Positions 10,166-20,805 of a stretch of 64,000 nt of DNA are shown here, piece after piece (positions within the stretch are counted from its first letter, which is position 1; the number at the start of each line of letters is the position of its first letter). This stretch comes from Phytophthora colocasiae (taxonomy: Eukaryota; Oomycota; Peronosporomycetes; Peronosporales; Peronosporaceae), in assembly GCA_018806915.1 (NCBI GenBank), contig JAGKQI010000028.1, positions 620,001 through 684,000 on the forward strand, read 5' to 3'. A program made the translations under genes and the position numbers. The notes under the pieces are model-generated. The model worked only from the letters and a program-made list of their open reading frames with translations. It ran no database searches and was not told where the DNA came from.

Positions 10166-12917
10166 CTACAAGTGCTTGTACTTCCAGATCTCGTTCGCCA
10201 ATCGTCGGATCTCCTCAGGTGTGTTGGAGGCTGGATCCCCCACTTGGAGATCCTCGATCTTCACTTCGACCGTCGCCGTCACAACCTCTGGCAACACCGC
10301 CATTTCCTTCTCGAGATCCTCCGCGTAGGATCCACCATTCTCGTGGACAAACACTCCATCGTCGACGTGATCTTCTGTGTTACTGGGATCCGGCCGGGCA
10401 CCAACCTCGAGATCCGGCTGGGATTCAGCCACGAGATCCGGTCGGGATCCAACCACGAGATCCTTGCCTGAGGCGTCCTTATGATCTTCATGTCCTGACG
10501 CCGATGACGGATCCTCACTCGTCTCCACTCCGGGCGGATCACTGGCTGTTGAGCGACTCCCAGGATCCAGCCTTCCTGTAGCGGGATCCGGTCCACGAGC
10601 GGCACCTCCTTCGGCAAGTCTTCCAACTTCACTCCCCGCTTCCAATCCGGTTCCGCGAGCAGGATCACCCTTCGGCGCACCACATCCAGTTCTCGGATCG
10701 CCCTCTGGGGTCTTCGTCGCTTTTACGTACGTCGCCGTCCCTTGGTCCAGCTCTACTTGTGTCGTCACGCCTTGATCTGGATCCCCTGGCGCCCCTGAGT
10801 CTTCAATCTTGCCTTGGCGCACATCATCGTCTTCGCCTCGGCGAGGCGCATCTGTAGCACCCTTGGTACACGCGTAGATCGCCCTGGGTGCCTCGCAATC
10901 GGCGGCGCCCTTCCTGCAGGCCGTCTCCGCCGCTCGCTCATATTTGTGTGAATATGAGGAGCTCAGATCCCCACTAAGTGCGGAATCAGACGACTGTTCG
11001 GACCTGCCCCGTCCTTGACCCATGTCGCATGTGCGACACCGATCTTCAAGCTGTGTCAGGTAAGGATCCGACTTTGCTTGTAGATGGAGTTGGGAGGCGT
11101 GAGGCACCTCATTTGAAAGGTCTTGATCGGGCGCGTATAATGGTAGCGCTCCGAGTTCCTGGGCATTCCTGTGAGCTCCGGGGCACCCCGAAACCTGGGA
11201 TCCGACTGTGCCATCTGAATGATGGTCACCTGTCCCATGATTATGGGGCGACCCTTCGGCATCATAGTCCCGGCTCTGTGCAGAGACAGGGCAGCCCTCC
11301 GGATCTTCAAGGAGGCGTGTCGACATGGCCCCTTCGGCTTCTAGAGCTCCGTTGGAGGCGTGCGATGGCTCGTTAGACGCGCCTTGCATCGCGCCGCATG
11401 CCCATACCAACTTTGGCAGTGGGGCATGCATATTCGCCCCAGGGCACGTCAAAACGTCATCTCCGACTGATTTGTCGGAGTGATGGTCGTCGCCCGTCGC
11501 ACGGACATGCTGCCGATCCTCAACGGTGGCGTCCAGTCTCTGGCCAGAGACAGTACACGTTGCCGGATCTTCAATCAGACAAGCTGAAGAGGATCCGGAG
11601 GATCCTTGAGCCTGTGGATCTCGGATCCGGGCGTGTGAGGACGCCCCTTGGTCCGATGAGGCTGGCGCAACGTCCTTTGTGGCCTCTGGCTCAAATCGGA
11701 CACGGCGGTGCGCTTGGAGCTTAGCCGTTGACGGATCGGATCCACCGGACTGGATCCTGTCTCGCCAGTCGGCCGTTCCTTCAAGGATCCGGTCCGACGT
11801 AGGTGGCGAGCCGGGGCAGCGCGTCACGACAGCGGTGTGGACAGGGCGCTTCAAGATCCCCTTCGGCTCGGTGTACTTCGGGCGATACACCGCCGGCTCA
11901 AGCTCCCACGGCTCCTTCGGACGCGGTGGCGGCGGGATCTCCGTCGTGGCGCTCATGGCGAGGTTCTGCCATTCGTGGTAGCGCCTGGATCCGACGGAGA
12001 TGAAGCCTGGAGTACGGGGAACGTTATCCCCGGCCAGCCACATGCCGATCTCTTCGTTGTGGTTGAGAGAGACCGCCTTCTCACCAATATTGGTAAGTTG
12101 TAGATAGCGAATCTTGCCTGGGCCTTGTACTAACGTCGGTACCCATTGCTTTCCTCTCCGTAACCACAGCTTCTCGTACTCCTTGAGGTGGATCCGGTCC
12201 GGGTGCTCGAAGGTCTCGCCAGGCTCCAGTAGTATACCTTCCTGGAGGAGTAGCGGACGAGCCCGGCCGCTGAAGATCTGCCGTCGCCCATGAAGTCGCA
12301 CACGGATCTCGTCGTGCAAGCACACGGATCCGTCACCCAGGTCGAGTCGGATCCCGGCTCGACCTGGGTACCATGAAGTCCATACCGAGGATCGCGTCGC
12401 AGTCGGGTGGAAGATCCTCGCCGACCCAGACATCGCAGAAGTACACTAAGTACCCAGCCAAGGTAACCTTAATCCTTGTTTTGCCTGCTGCAATATACAG
12501 CTGCTCACCAATTCCGAGACACTCTTGTGTTTGACTAGTATCAATCTGGGATCCAACCTTACGAGCAAAGGCGGCATCTATGATCGACACCTCGGATCCC
12601 GAGTCAAGAAGCACGGTGGACTTGGCATTGTTGATCTTGCACGTTGCCTTAGCCTGCTTGAAGTGTTTGCTGGGGACATGGTACTTCCAGTACCCGCGTG
12701 ACTCTCCAGGCATGAGATCCAAGGACATAGCGATCTCGGATCTCTGGTATTCATCGTCTGTAGAGCGGAAGCTTGCAACTCTAGCCGTACGTTTCCCATG
12801 AAGTTCACATGTATTATCCAATAGATCCGTTTGCTTGTTGCTAACTCGATCCATGGCCTTCTTGTTCACATATGCATAGATGTAAGACGTTGAACGCTCG
12901 TCTCGTACCGGATTCAA
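10166..12917 (-). pseudogene. pol: B1 protease and long acidic/Pro-rich linker
   Basis: Aspartic protease with LLDSGSEVSIID and AILGMDFM, followed by a linker of about 700 residues rich in Asp, Ser, Pro and Gly (many SDP, DPS and GASS repeats encoded by GGATCC) that leads to RT. In B1 a 7-nt insertion (CAGGTCG) relative to B2, just after GMDFMVP near 12360, shifts the frame. A TAG near 10166 (TTA in B2) ends it before RT. The protein enters from Gag by -1 frameshifting. The linker has no recognised domain. Confidence 0.83.
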
Positions 12918-12941
12918 ACCCGGCGAGCGTTCTAGTTTAAC
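12893..12941 (-). promoter_or_regulatory. -1 ribosomal frameshift signal, B1 gag/pro
   Basis: On the minus strand: heptamer G TTA AAC (12941 to 12935) in the gag zero frame, directly followed by the gag stop TAG. Then an 8-bp stem AACGCTCG / CGAGCGTT encloses a second small hairpin CCGG...CCGG. Pro lies in the -1 frame and is open back through the heptamer. G TTA AAC is the heptamer I recall from an arterivirus (equine arteritis virus). The inner hairpin resembles a tRNA T-arm (GGTTTGAATCC). Confidence 0.75.
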
Positions 12942-15238
12942 ATCTTCTCGGCAGCTTCTGGAAGCATGTGCTTACTTGGGTCGAACCACTGCCGGATGAG
13001 GTTGTAGAACTCCTCCATCTGGCACTTGCCGTGATCGTGAAGTTCTCCGCAGCCGCGACACACGAAGAAACAGCGATCCGACGGATGACCCTTCTTGCCG
13101 CACTTCTGGCAGGTGAGGCGCTTCCAACAGCCAAGATCCGAATGTTTCCTGGATCCGCAGTGCGAGCAGCGCTGCCCTTCGTTGGAGAAACGTGGTCGAC
13201 GATCTTGTGGCGTTGGATCCGAGCTGGCTTGGGTTGGATCCAGATCCTTCTTAGGATCCGAAGTTCCCGTCTTGGTCTCTGTTGATCCGGCTGTCGTCGA
13301 GGTAATCGGTCGCTCACTCGAGGCTGCTACGTATGCTCTGCGAAGCTCGCCATCGGATCCGGAGTCCTCGGAGTCGAATCCCTCCGATTCTACAACTTGC
13401 ATGGAACGGATCGCACGCGTTGGGCCGGTTGGCTGCGGGGCCGTCGTGGTCTTCGGCCGGAACTTGCTAGATCCTGATGACGGCTTCTTCTGTCTGGATC
13501 TCGCGCGATCCCGGGCCCGCAGTTGACCTGCGTCCGCAAGTCGGAGTAATGTCAGTTGGTCTGCCAGATCCGCATCCCCAAGCGTCTCGATGAAGTGTTC
13601 GACATGCTCGCGGCGAGCTTTGGCATCTCCATCCTTGATCATCACTCTCGCACGAAGACCTGCTACGTTCAAACGGTACAGATATTCCAATGGCGACTCA
13701 TCGGATCTCTTGCGAGCGTGGTAGTATTGCCACGCCACCGAGACTCCGAGGCCGCAGTACTGCGTCTGGAAGGCTTTCAGCAGATCACTCCACTTCAGCC
13801 TTGTGGATCGACTGAGTTGTCTGTACCAGTTTCGCGCTGGACCAGTGAGGAGATCTCCGAAGGTAAGGCACTTTTCTTCGTCCGATGCTTGATCTCTCGT
13901 GAAGGCTGACTTGACTTTACTAATCCATGATCTTGCTCGTTCCTCGTCGTGATCCTTGCCCGTAAACTCCTTCAGGTCCGATATCGCAGAGATTCGGATC
14001 CGTTGAATCGTGCTGGATCCTGCCGTAACGGATGCAGCGGTGGTCGTCGCCGTACGCCGGGGAGCTAATCCGTCAAGGTCGTCCGGGTCATACTCCCAGT
14101 TCTCGGGGTGTGATCCTACTGACTCCATCTCGACGTCCCGGTATACAGGATCCGCAGTGTGCGTCGCAACTCGTGGAACCGCGGTCATCTGCTGTTCCTT
14201 CAAGAATTTGTCCATGGCTGATTGGAAGTAGGCTTGCAGTCCCTTGGTGGATGCATGCGGTGGATCTATGGCACGGGGTTGATCACGCGAGGTGTCCCGC
14301 GTTCGTGCTGGCTTGATCTCCGGGACATCCGTCGGCATACGGGCTGCCAGCATCGCAGCACCTGTAGGGCCGAGCGCCATACGTCGAGGTTCGGACGAAA
14401 TGTTGGATCCTGCTTCCGATTCCGCCGAGGCGTATCGAGAGGATCCAGTCTGGTACTCAGGGGACGTTAGCTTGGACATCGGATCTCGGATCGCTCGTCG
14501 TTCACCGACGAGGGGCTTCAGTCGGTTGAATAGTGAAGCCGCTGCGATACGGATCCTGTCGTGGTCCAACCGGAAGAGGGAGTCTCCATCGAAAGCTCCT
14601 GCCGCGAAACCAGCTTCCTCTAACAAGCGAAGGAGGTCCAAGGCGCTGTCTAGACTGTTCATAGACTGCGCCGGCGCCGTGATCGGGCCGGTGAGGGATC
14701 CAACCAACTGGGGTTGTAGGATCCTCATCACAGGGTCTTCTCGGAGGAAGTCCTCGAGCGCGATCCGGCGATACGAAGCCTCCAGCTGGGTCGACGACCA
14801 CTCCGATTTCACCGGCTTCTCGTCGACATCAGATCCTGGTGCCCTCAGCTTCTTCCGCGCAGTCTTCGTCTTCTTCTTCGACGTTTTACCACCTGAGGGC
14901 TGCGCGGGGGTGGTGGTGGTGGATGAAGATCCAACAGCTTTCGCTGATGAATCCCCACCCGGCGGATCAGAACTCGCGTTCCGATCCGCGGGGGTCCCCG
15001 AAGGGACCTGGGGAGGCGGGGGAGGTTTTTCTTCCGAGTCTGTTGCCAGACTCGCCTCCTTCCTGTCGACAGAACTCCTCCCAGGGCTCTGCCGATCCGT
15101 GGATCTAGCGTTCAGCGGTGCTGACGGCGATCCAACGACCGTCGGCACTTCTTCTCCCGGTTCTTCCTTCACTTGTACAGTCTCTTCGGACTCACGGTGA
15201 TATTCGCCGTCCCCAAAAGATCCGGGCACGCGCACCAT
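12932..15238 (-). CDS. gag: B1 Gag with three zinc knuckles
   Basis: Gag of 768 residues. The start chosen is the ATG at 15238, whose TG is also the start of the tRNA primer-binding site (A-TGGTGCGC). The frame is open further into the LTR, so the start is not certain. N-terminal third is Ser/Pro/Lys-rich. The Gag domain (ISDLKEFTGK ... ARNWYRQLSRST ... YHARKRSDESPLEYLYRL) lies in the middle. Zinc knuckles at the C-terminus: CSHCGSRKHSDLGC, CQKCGKKGHPSDRC and a third related CRGCGELHDHGKC. It ends MLN-stop at the frameshift site. No internal stops. Confidence 0.86.
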   Translation of the reverse strand: MVRVPGSFGDGEYHRESEETVQVKEEPGEEVPTVVGSPSAPLNARSTDRQSPGRSSVDRKEASLATDSEEKPPPPPQVPSGTPADRNASSDPPGGDSSAKAVGSSSTTTTPAQPSGGKTSKKKTKTARKKLRAPGSDVDEKPVKSEWSSTQLEASYRRIALEDFLREDPVMRILQPQLVGSLTGPITAPAQSMNSLDSALDLLRLLEEAGFAAGAFDGDSLFRLDHDRIRIAAASLFNRLKPLVGERRAIRDPMSKLTSPEYQTGSSRYASAESEAGSNISSEPRRMALGPTGAAMLAARMPTDVPEIKPARTRDTSRDQPRAIDPPHASTKGLQAYFQSAMDKFLKEQQMTAVPRVATHTADPVYRDVEMESVGSHPENWEYDPDDLDGLAPRRTATTTAASVTAGSSTIQRIRISAISDLKEFTGKDHDEERARSWISKVKSAFTRDQASDEEKCLTFGDLLTGPARNWYRQLSRSTRLKWSDLLKAFQTQYCGLGVSVAWQYYHARKRSDESPLEYLYRLNVAGLRARVMIKDGDAKARREHVEHFIETLGDADLADQLTLLRLADAGQLRARDRARSRQKKPSSGSSKFRPKTTTAPQPTGPTRAIRSMQVVESEGFDSEDSGSDGELRRAYVAASSERPITSTTAGSTETKTGTSDPKKDLDPTQASSDPTPQDRRPRFSNEGQRCSHCGSRKHSDLGCWKRLTCQKCGKKGHPSDRCFFVCRGCGELHDHGKCQMEEFYNLIRQWFDPSKHMLPEAAEKMLN
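15220..15237 (-). other. B1 primer-binding site
   Basis: TGGTGCGCGTGCCCGGAT begins 1 nt after the minus-strand LTR end (CA, then A). Its complement ends in CCA as a tRNA 3' end does. In B2 the match extends 7 nt further, through a full T-loop consensus (TTCGAA), so B1 has partly lost it. Which tRNA primes is not identified. Confidence 0.8.
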
Positions 15239-16648
15239 TGTGGTGGAGTGGATCCGCTGGAATGAGCAGGGATCCAACGTTCACACACGGCGCCCAGACA
15301 CTGACTAACGGAGGGTACTCCGATAACCGTGGGGTTGCTGAGGCTCACCTTGTGTACCCGTCAGTGGGCGGGATGTGCTCTCTCAGGAACGGGAGAGTGT
15401 ACACAGGTGTGAGGGCTTGAACGTCCTTGGCGAGGACTTGGGAGGTTGGACTTGCGTGGGTATTCCTGCACACAGGTCCTGGTTGGGGGGATCTTGGTCT
15501 TGGACTCGAAGATCTTGAGGATCCTTGGATCCGGGGTTGCCTTGGTGGGTGTGGGGTCCTTTTCCTTTCCTTTACTGTCTTGCTTGCCGCCTCCTGTAGC
15601 GGTTGGTCTTGAGGGTGTGGAGATATCGAAGGATCCTACGGTTAAGCAATCAACACCGTTGGATCCGGGGTCTTCACTAGCGTAAGGTAAGCCGGCCAAA
15701 TCGGGGATCCGGTCTTAGCTGTAGCTAGGTATGCGAAGAAACTTGCAGGAAGACTAAGGGGAGGCCAATACACTATCCTCTTCCCTTGTCTGAGGTCCTG
15801 AAGAAAACCACTTGCGCACTAGAAGGTAAATTCGACTCTCTGATTTATGGCTATCCAGTTTCTCATCCTGTACCCTATCTTTCCCATCGCAAATCTCTAT
15901 CTTGGATCATGCTGGCTCTCCTCCAACTGCTTCACCATGTTGATGCCATGAACCTTGAGGATCCGAGTTTGGGTCCAAGGATCTAGCTTCGGGATCCGAG
16001 GATCTCGGATCTTGGGGATCTGGCATCTGGATCCGAGGATCTAGCTTCGGGATCCGAGGATCTCGGATCTTGGGGATCTGGCATCTGGATCCGAGGATCT
16101 TGGATCTGGATCTTGACATCTTGGATCTTGGGGATCCGGCTTCAGGATCCGAGGATCTTGGATCTGAATCTCGACACCTCTGGATCTGGATCTTGGGGAT
16201 CCGGCTTCAGGATCCGAGGATCTTGGATCTGGATCTTGGGGATCCGGCTTCAGGATCCGAGGATCTTGGATCTGGATCTCGACGTCTCTGGATCTGGATC
16301 TTAATGATCCGGCTTCAGGATCCGAGGATCTTGGATCCGGATCTCGGGATCTTGGATCTTGGGGATCTGACATCTGGATCCGAGGATCTTGGATCTGGAT
16401 CTCGACGTCTGGGTCCGAGGATTTTTTGGGTCTGAAGGATCCGCACTTAGGACCGCTAGATCCGCACTTAGGACTGTGGGATCCGAACTTAGGTCAGCCA
16501 GGCCAAGTGGATCCTAACTTAGGGTCCGCCCTAGAGTAGGTACCCAGTTCCAGGGATCTGTCCTTATCGTAGCACCACTGTCGCACGTCACCCATCATCG
16601 TGGTCGTTCTGCGTCCTGTCCGGCTTGATTTGAATCCACTTCACCACA
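15239..16648 (-). repeat. B1 5' LTR (1410 bp)
   Basis: Partner of 1429-2758, TG...CA ends on both strands. Contains the putative promoter for minus-strand transcription, which I could not pinpoint. Differences from the partner are few apart from repeat number. Confidence 0.92.
15955..16540. repeat. GGATC-rich tandem array in B1 5' LTR
   Basis: Longer version of the array at 2150-2640. Blocks of GGATCCGAGGATCTTGGATC alternate with GGGGATCCGGCTTCA, with about one to two extra units. Confidence 0.85.
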
Positions 16649-18614
16649 ACTCCGGGAGTCGTTGTGAGAAAATGTGTGTCGACTCAGAAATCTGAGCCGA
16701 AGGGTCGCGGTCACATTGAATCACCTGACGCGTAAACATCTGAATGATGTTTGTCACATGAGTGATGGTCAGGTGAATGAGATTCACCTGAGAGAAGGTA
16801 TTATACCGGTATTACCGGTATCCTTGGAGGTACTTCAAGCCCCCAAGGGTCGCGCCGACGACGTCTCGTCAACTCTGGGAGTTGACGAAGAAAATAAAAT
16901 TCGGGGAACCGAAAGACGTGCGTCAGCTCTGGGAGCTGACGCCACTGGCGCTTCGAAGCTAGTTCCGGGAACTAGCGATCGTTCATCAACCCCGGGAGCT
17001 GATGATACGTGTATAAGCGAACACTCGCTAGCGCTGGAAGCTAGCGAGAGCACGTCAACTCGGGGAGTCGACGATGCAGTTGCTTCATCCGTTGTAGCGG
17101 ATGAAGCTCAATCCGTAGGAGCGGATGGAGGCGCAGCGGTTCAGGGAACCGATTGTGCGGCAGGAGGCGCTGGCGGTTGCAAACGTCCAGCACCCGAAGA
17201 ACCTGCGTGCTCACGTGCAGCGGTGCTGCACGCGATGAGCGGCACACAAGCAGTGCTTGAATGTGCGAGTCAGCGGAAGGAATCCGCTGACGATTGCGAT
17301 AAAGTCCCGTCCAAGGTGGGATGCCTTGGACGTGGAGCGCCTGGAGCTGAGCTCCATGGCAGACCTTCGCGGCGCAAGCTCAGGGAGCTTTGCGAGTCCC
17401 AGTCCGTGACTGTGGAGGGTGTGTCTGCGGTGCAGACACCGAGTGTCAAGGCGTTGAACGTCTTGACACGAACTGATACTGCGGTACAGTATCAGAGCGC
17501 GCGGCACCAGCTCATTGAGCTGTGTGAGTCTCAGTCCGTGACTGAGGAGGGTGTATCTGCAGGGCAGACACCGAGTGTCGAGACGTTGAACGTCTTGACA
17601 CGTACTGGTACTGGGTTACAGTACCAGAGGATGCGGTTGGAGAATCCGCCGACGTGTGCGTCGGCGTTGACCGCACTTCCAACGATGAGTTGGAAGCGCT
17701 TCGCGCGGGACTTGTACGATGGACGCATCGAACAAATTTGCATTCTCTCGGATATCGAGAGAGTGGATCGCGAAGCCGAGGAGCTGAAGCAGCTCGTCGT
17801 CGATGTCATCACTGAGGGCGATGACCCCCTCAGTGCGAAGACCAAGAAGCAACGCTTCGAGGAGCAGAGTTGGGACTCGTTGAAGTCGAGTCCCTATTAC
17901 GAGATTCTGCGGGAGTACAAGGATGTACTCCCGGACGAGATTCCTTCGGAGCTTCCGAAGGACAAGGGCGTACAGCACGAGATTGATCTCGTGCCGAGCA
18001 CGAAGTACTGTGTTACACGGCAGTGGCCACTGCCGCGTGAACAAGTTAAAGCGATCGACGACTTCTTTGAAAGTCGTCGCCTTGCAGGTCAAGTGCGGGA
18101 ATCAAAGTCCCCGCACAGTGCCCCAACGTTCTGTGTTAAGAAACGACAGGGCGGCTGGCGCATCGTTCATGCGTACAACAAGTTGAACGATGCGACGATA
18201 CCGGCGCAGACGCCGATACCGCGAAAAGATGTTATCATCGATTCGATGGCCTTGAGCACTATCTTCAGTGTTCTAGATCTGCGTGATGGATTCTACCAAA
18301 TCCTCATGCGTGAGAGGGACATCCCCCTCACAGCGGTAAGCCCCAAGCGGTATGCTTTGGGAGTGGCTCGTCATGCCACAGGGACGTTCAATAGATGCGT
18401 GACACATCTATTGCGCTCGGTGCGCGACTTCGCACCGAGCTACTTCGACGACGTGTTCGTCCACAGCCGGCCTGTGAACGGAAAGGCGGACATTGAGATG
18501 CACAAGGTGCATCTCCGGAAGCTGCTAGAGCTTATGAGGAAACCGAGATACCCGTGCTGGGGTGTCTCGTGGGGAAAGACGGCGTGCGCCCTGACCCAGA
18601 GAAGGTCAGAGTGA
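16649..18614 (+). pseudogene. pol: A1 linker and reverse transcriptase, damaged
   Basis: Resumes A1 after B1. The first ~350 residues form a low-complexity linker encoded by a run of short hairpins (for example 16866-16888, 16921-16941, 16958-16976). RT follows from about 17900: VRESKSPHSAPTF, WRIVHAYNKLN, LDLRDGFYQ, and the catalytic box YFDD at 18440-18451. Relative to D1 the MPQGLSNA segment is lost by small deletions around 18340-18385. A deletion of about 43 nt near 18547 relative to A2 then shifts the frame, ending the frame at 18614. Inactive as it stands. Confidence 0.86.
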
Positions 18615-20587
18615 TCAATGAATGGCCCACGCCATCCAATGCGAAGGAACTGAGGCAGTTCCTTGGGCTTGCCACGTACTTGTGCAAGTACGTGGAGATT
18701 ACTACGCGGGCAAGATTCGCCCGTTGTCACAGCTTCTTAAGAAAGAGGCTGAGTGGATTTGGACGACCGAGTGCGAGGAGGCATTCGGTGCAGTCAAGCA
18801 GGGCTTGACTGAAGCGCCGATCTTGGCCGTGGCGGACCAAGATCGTCCATTCCACGTAGTGTGCGATGCATCCGACTTTGCAATCGGATGTGCATTGATG
18901 CAACACGATCACGAAGAGGCGTGATCGTATGAGTCTACTATCAATCGCGTCAGCTGAAGCCAGCTGAGCGTAACTACCCTGTACATGACAAGGGCTCCTT
19001 GCCGCCGGTATGCACTCGCAAAATACCGAGTGTATCTACTTGAGAGTAGACCGTTCGTGGTCTATACGGACCACGCATCATTGCGTACGGCGATTAAGTC
19101 GCCGCACATCTCGCAACGTATGGCGAGATGGTTGTCCTTCTTCGCGGAGTACAACTTCCGGGTGGAGTACAAACCCGGAAAACTCAATGTAGTGGTCGAC
19201 ACGATAACGCGTCGACCTGACTATGCGGAGACGGTCGACGCCAACGTAGTTGGCGTCGTGAGGACAAGTGTGCCGTCGTCAACGTTGGTTGACGACGTGA
19301 AGAACGCGTATGCAAGGGATGCAGACGCGAAGGGGCTGCTGGAGTTCCTCGCGGCACCTTCCGACGTGGCACGTCGGAAGCTAACCCCTCATCTTCGAGC
19401 TCGTGTACACCGCTATCGTGTACACGAAGGCCTACTGTTGTACAGTGCGGTAGACGACAATGCGGATCGCATTGTCGTTCCGAATGATCATGACATCCGG
19501 TTGAGGATCATGTTCGAGTATCACGATGCCCCACGGCAGGGCATCCGGGTCGTGAAGACGTACACTCTTCTCACGCATGACTTCTACTGGCGCAACCAGT
19601 ACAAGTGGGTGCGCAAGTACGTACGTGCTTGCGAGGTTTGTCAACGCGTGAAGCCTGCGCAGTTCTCGCAGGCTCCTCTTCAATCACTTCCGACTCCGTC
19701 GGAGTGTTGGCAGTCCATGTCCATGGACTTTGTCTTCGGGTCTTCCGCCTGACAGCAAGCGGAGGACGGGCATCGTTGTCTTTGTGGACAGATTCAGCAA
19801 GATGGTTCATCTTGCTGCCGTCCCGGCTACTGTTACAGCCGCGCAGACTGCGCGACTGTTTGTTGACATGGTGTTCAAACACCATGGCATGCCGCTCGAC
19901 ATTGTGTCGGACCGTGATCACGCTTCACAGCGCGGTTCTGGCAAGAAGTGTTTACACTTCTTGGCTCAAGTATCCAATGTCGACTGCGGATCATCCGCAG
20001 ACGGACGGACAGACCGAACGTGTCAACCGCGTACTGGGTGACACGTTGAAGGGCTACGCTCACTCGTTCCCGCATTGGAGCGAGTGCTTGCCGATGGCAG
20101 AGTTTGCCATCAACAACTCGGTGCATGCCTCGACAGGGCATACACTGTTCTACGTGAATGCCATGAGGCATCCACGGTTGCCGAGCATGCTCGGTGGGGT
20201 AGCTTCCTCCTTAAGTGGGGGAGGATCTACGGTTGCGTCCGAACAACCGCAGAATGCAACTGATAGCAGCACACTATCAGCTGCGGTGACGCGTGCGACG
20301 TCTCGTTCGAGCAGGAACGAGCGCGCGATGTCTGTGCCGGGCACAGACATGAGTGATGATAGCGAGCAGGCAGGGCCTGCTGCTGACAAGGGCGACAAGC
20401 TGAAAGGATTCAGCTCGGGTGCGCTAGACTTTGTCCAGCGAAGACAAGCCGTCATACGGTTTGTCCAGGATGCTATCGCAGCTTCTGTCGATCGACAGAA
20501 GCTGAACGCTGATACTGTTGGTAGAGGCAACACAAATGAATTCGAAAAGGGTTCATTGGTTTTGTTAGCTACTCAAAACCTACCTAG
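18490..20587 (+). repeat. Left arm of 4.4-kb inverted repeat
   Basis: 2098 bp of A1 pol that pairs with 20806-22947 on the opposite strand. The inner edges are CAAAACCTACCTAG (20574-20587) and its complement at 20806-20819. The outer edge is at CATTGAGATGCAC. Arms differ by scattered substitutions, a gap of about 43 nt and small indels. Confidence 0.93.
18554..20587 (+). pseudogene. pol: A1 RNase H and integrase remnants
   Basis: Continues A1 pol in several frames: RT thumb (18554-18720), RNase H (VCDASDFAIG near 18861, YTDHASLR near 19059, a damaged ADALSRR region near 19198), zinc region CEVCQRVKP near 19630, first integrase Asp in SMDFVFG near 19720, second in VSDRDH near 19907. A base is missing in the DRDPRF motif (19914-19925), and the same lesion is present in A2. 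The C-terminal part up to ATQNLP ends at 20587 at the palindrome spacer. Confidence 0.84.
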
Positions 20588-20805
20588 AAGGCCTTCCAGG
20601 CCTCTCGCACTCCTCAGTCGGACTACCAGCCCTAAGTAGCCCGTGCTGCACGTACGGCTTCAACCGCCCGACGTAGAAGGTCAGGTGGAGCCTCATGCTG
20701 GACGGTATGTCCAGCCGGTACGCGTTACCATGCCGTTCAAGTACTTTGAACGGCCCAATGAATCTTGGAGCAAGCTTGCTTGCTCCAAAGTCAGACACTG
20801 CATGT
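20588..20805. repeat. Palindrome spacer (218 bp)
   Basis: Unpaired centre between the two arms. It is the continuation of A2 pol on the minus strand (chain VSDFGASKLAPRF and FYVGRLKPYVQHG), so it belongs to A2 and has no counterpart in A1. If the locus is transcribed through, this is the loop of the long RNA hairpin. Confidence 0.88.

Larger units (their letters stand above)
1429..16648 (-). mobile_element. Ty3/Gypsy family B, copy 1 (B1), complete, minus strand
   Basis: Complete LTR retrotransposon of about 15.2 kb. Both LTRs have TG...CA ends with short terminal inverted repeats (TGTGGTGGAGTGGAT against ATCCACTTCACCACA). Target duplication ACTC lies at 1425-1428 and 16649-16652; A3 shows the empty site. 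Sense order on the minus strand: LTR, PBS, gag, protease plus linker, RT, two RNase H domains, integrase with chromodomain, then an antisense coiled-coil frame and the 3' LTR. Dual RNase H plus chromodomain matches a Gypsy lineage I recall from oomycetes (Chronos-like); the lineage name is from memory. Confidence 0.92.
1..20587 (+). mobile_element. Ty3/Gypsy family A, copy 1 (A1), split by B1
   Basis: Ty3/Gypsy LTR retrotransposon whose 5' LTR and gag start lie left of the window. The two visible pieces, 1-1428 and 16649-20587, are joined by comparison with A3 (58098-61061), which runs uninterrupted through the same point. Order is gag, protease, long linker, RT, RNase H, integrase. The copy is truncated at 20587, where it meets the inverted copy A2. 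It has a 1-nt deletion near 911-917, small deletions in RT near 18340-18385 and a deletion of about 43 nt near 18547, so it cannot be autonomous. Confidence 0.9.

Noticed and set aside
13095..13526. Antisense frames opposite B gag and pol other than 2860-5951
   Set aside because: They show no conserved motifs, are not kept between B1 and B2 as proteins, and mirror the high GC of the sense gene.
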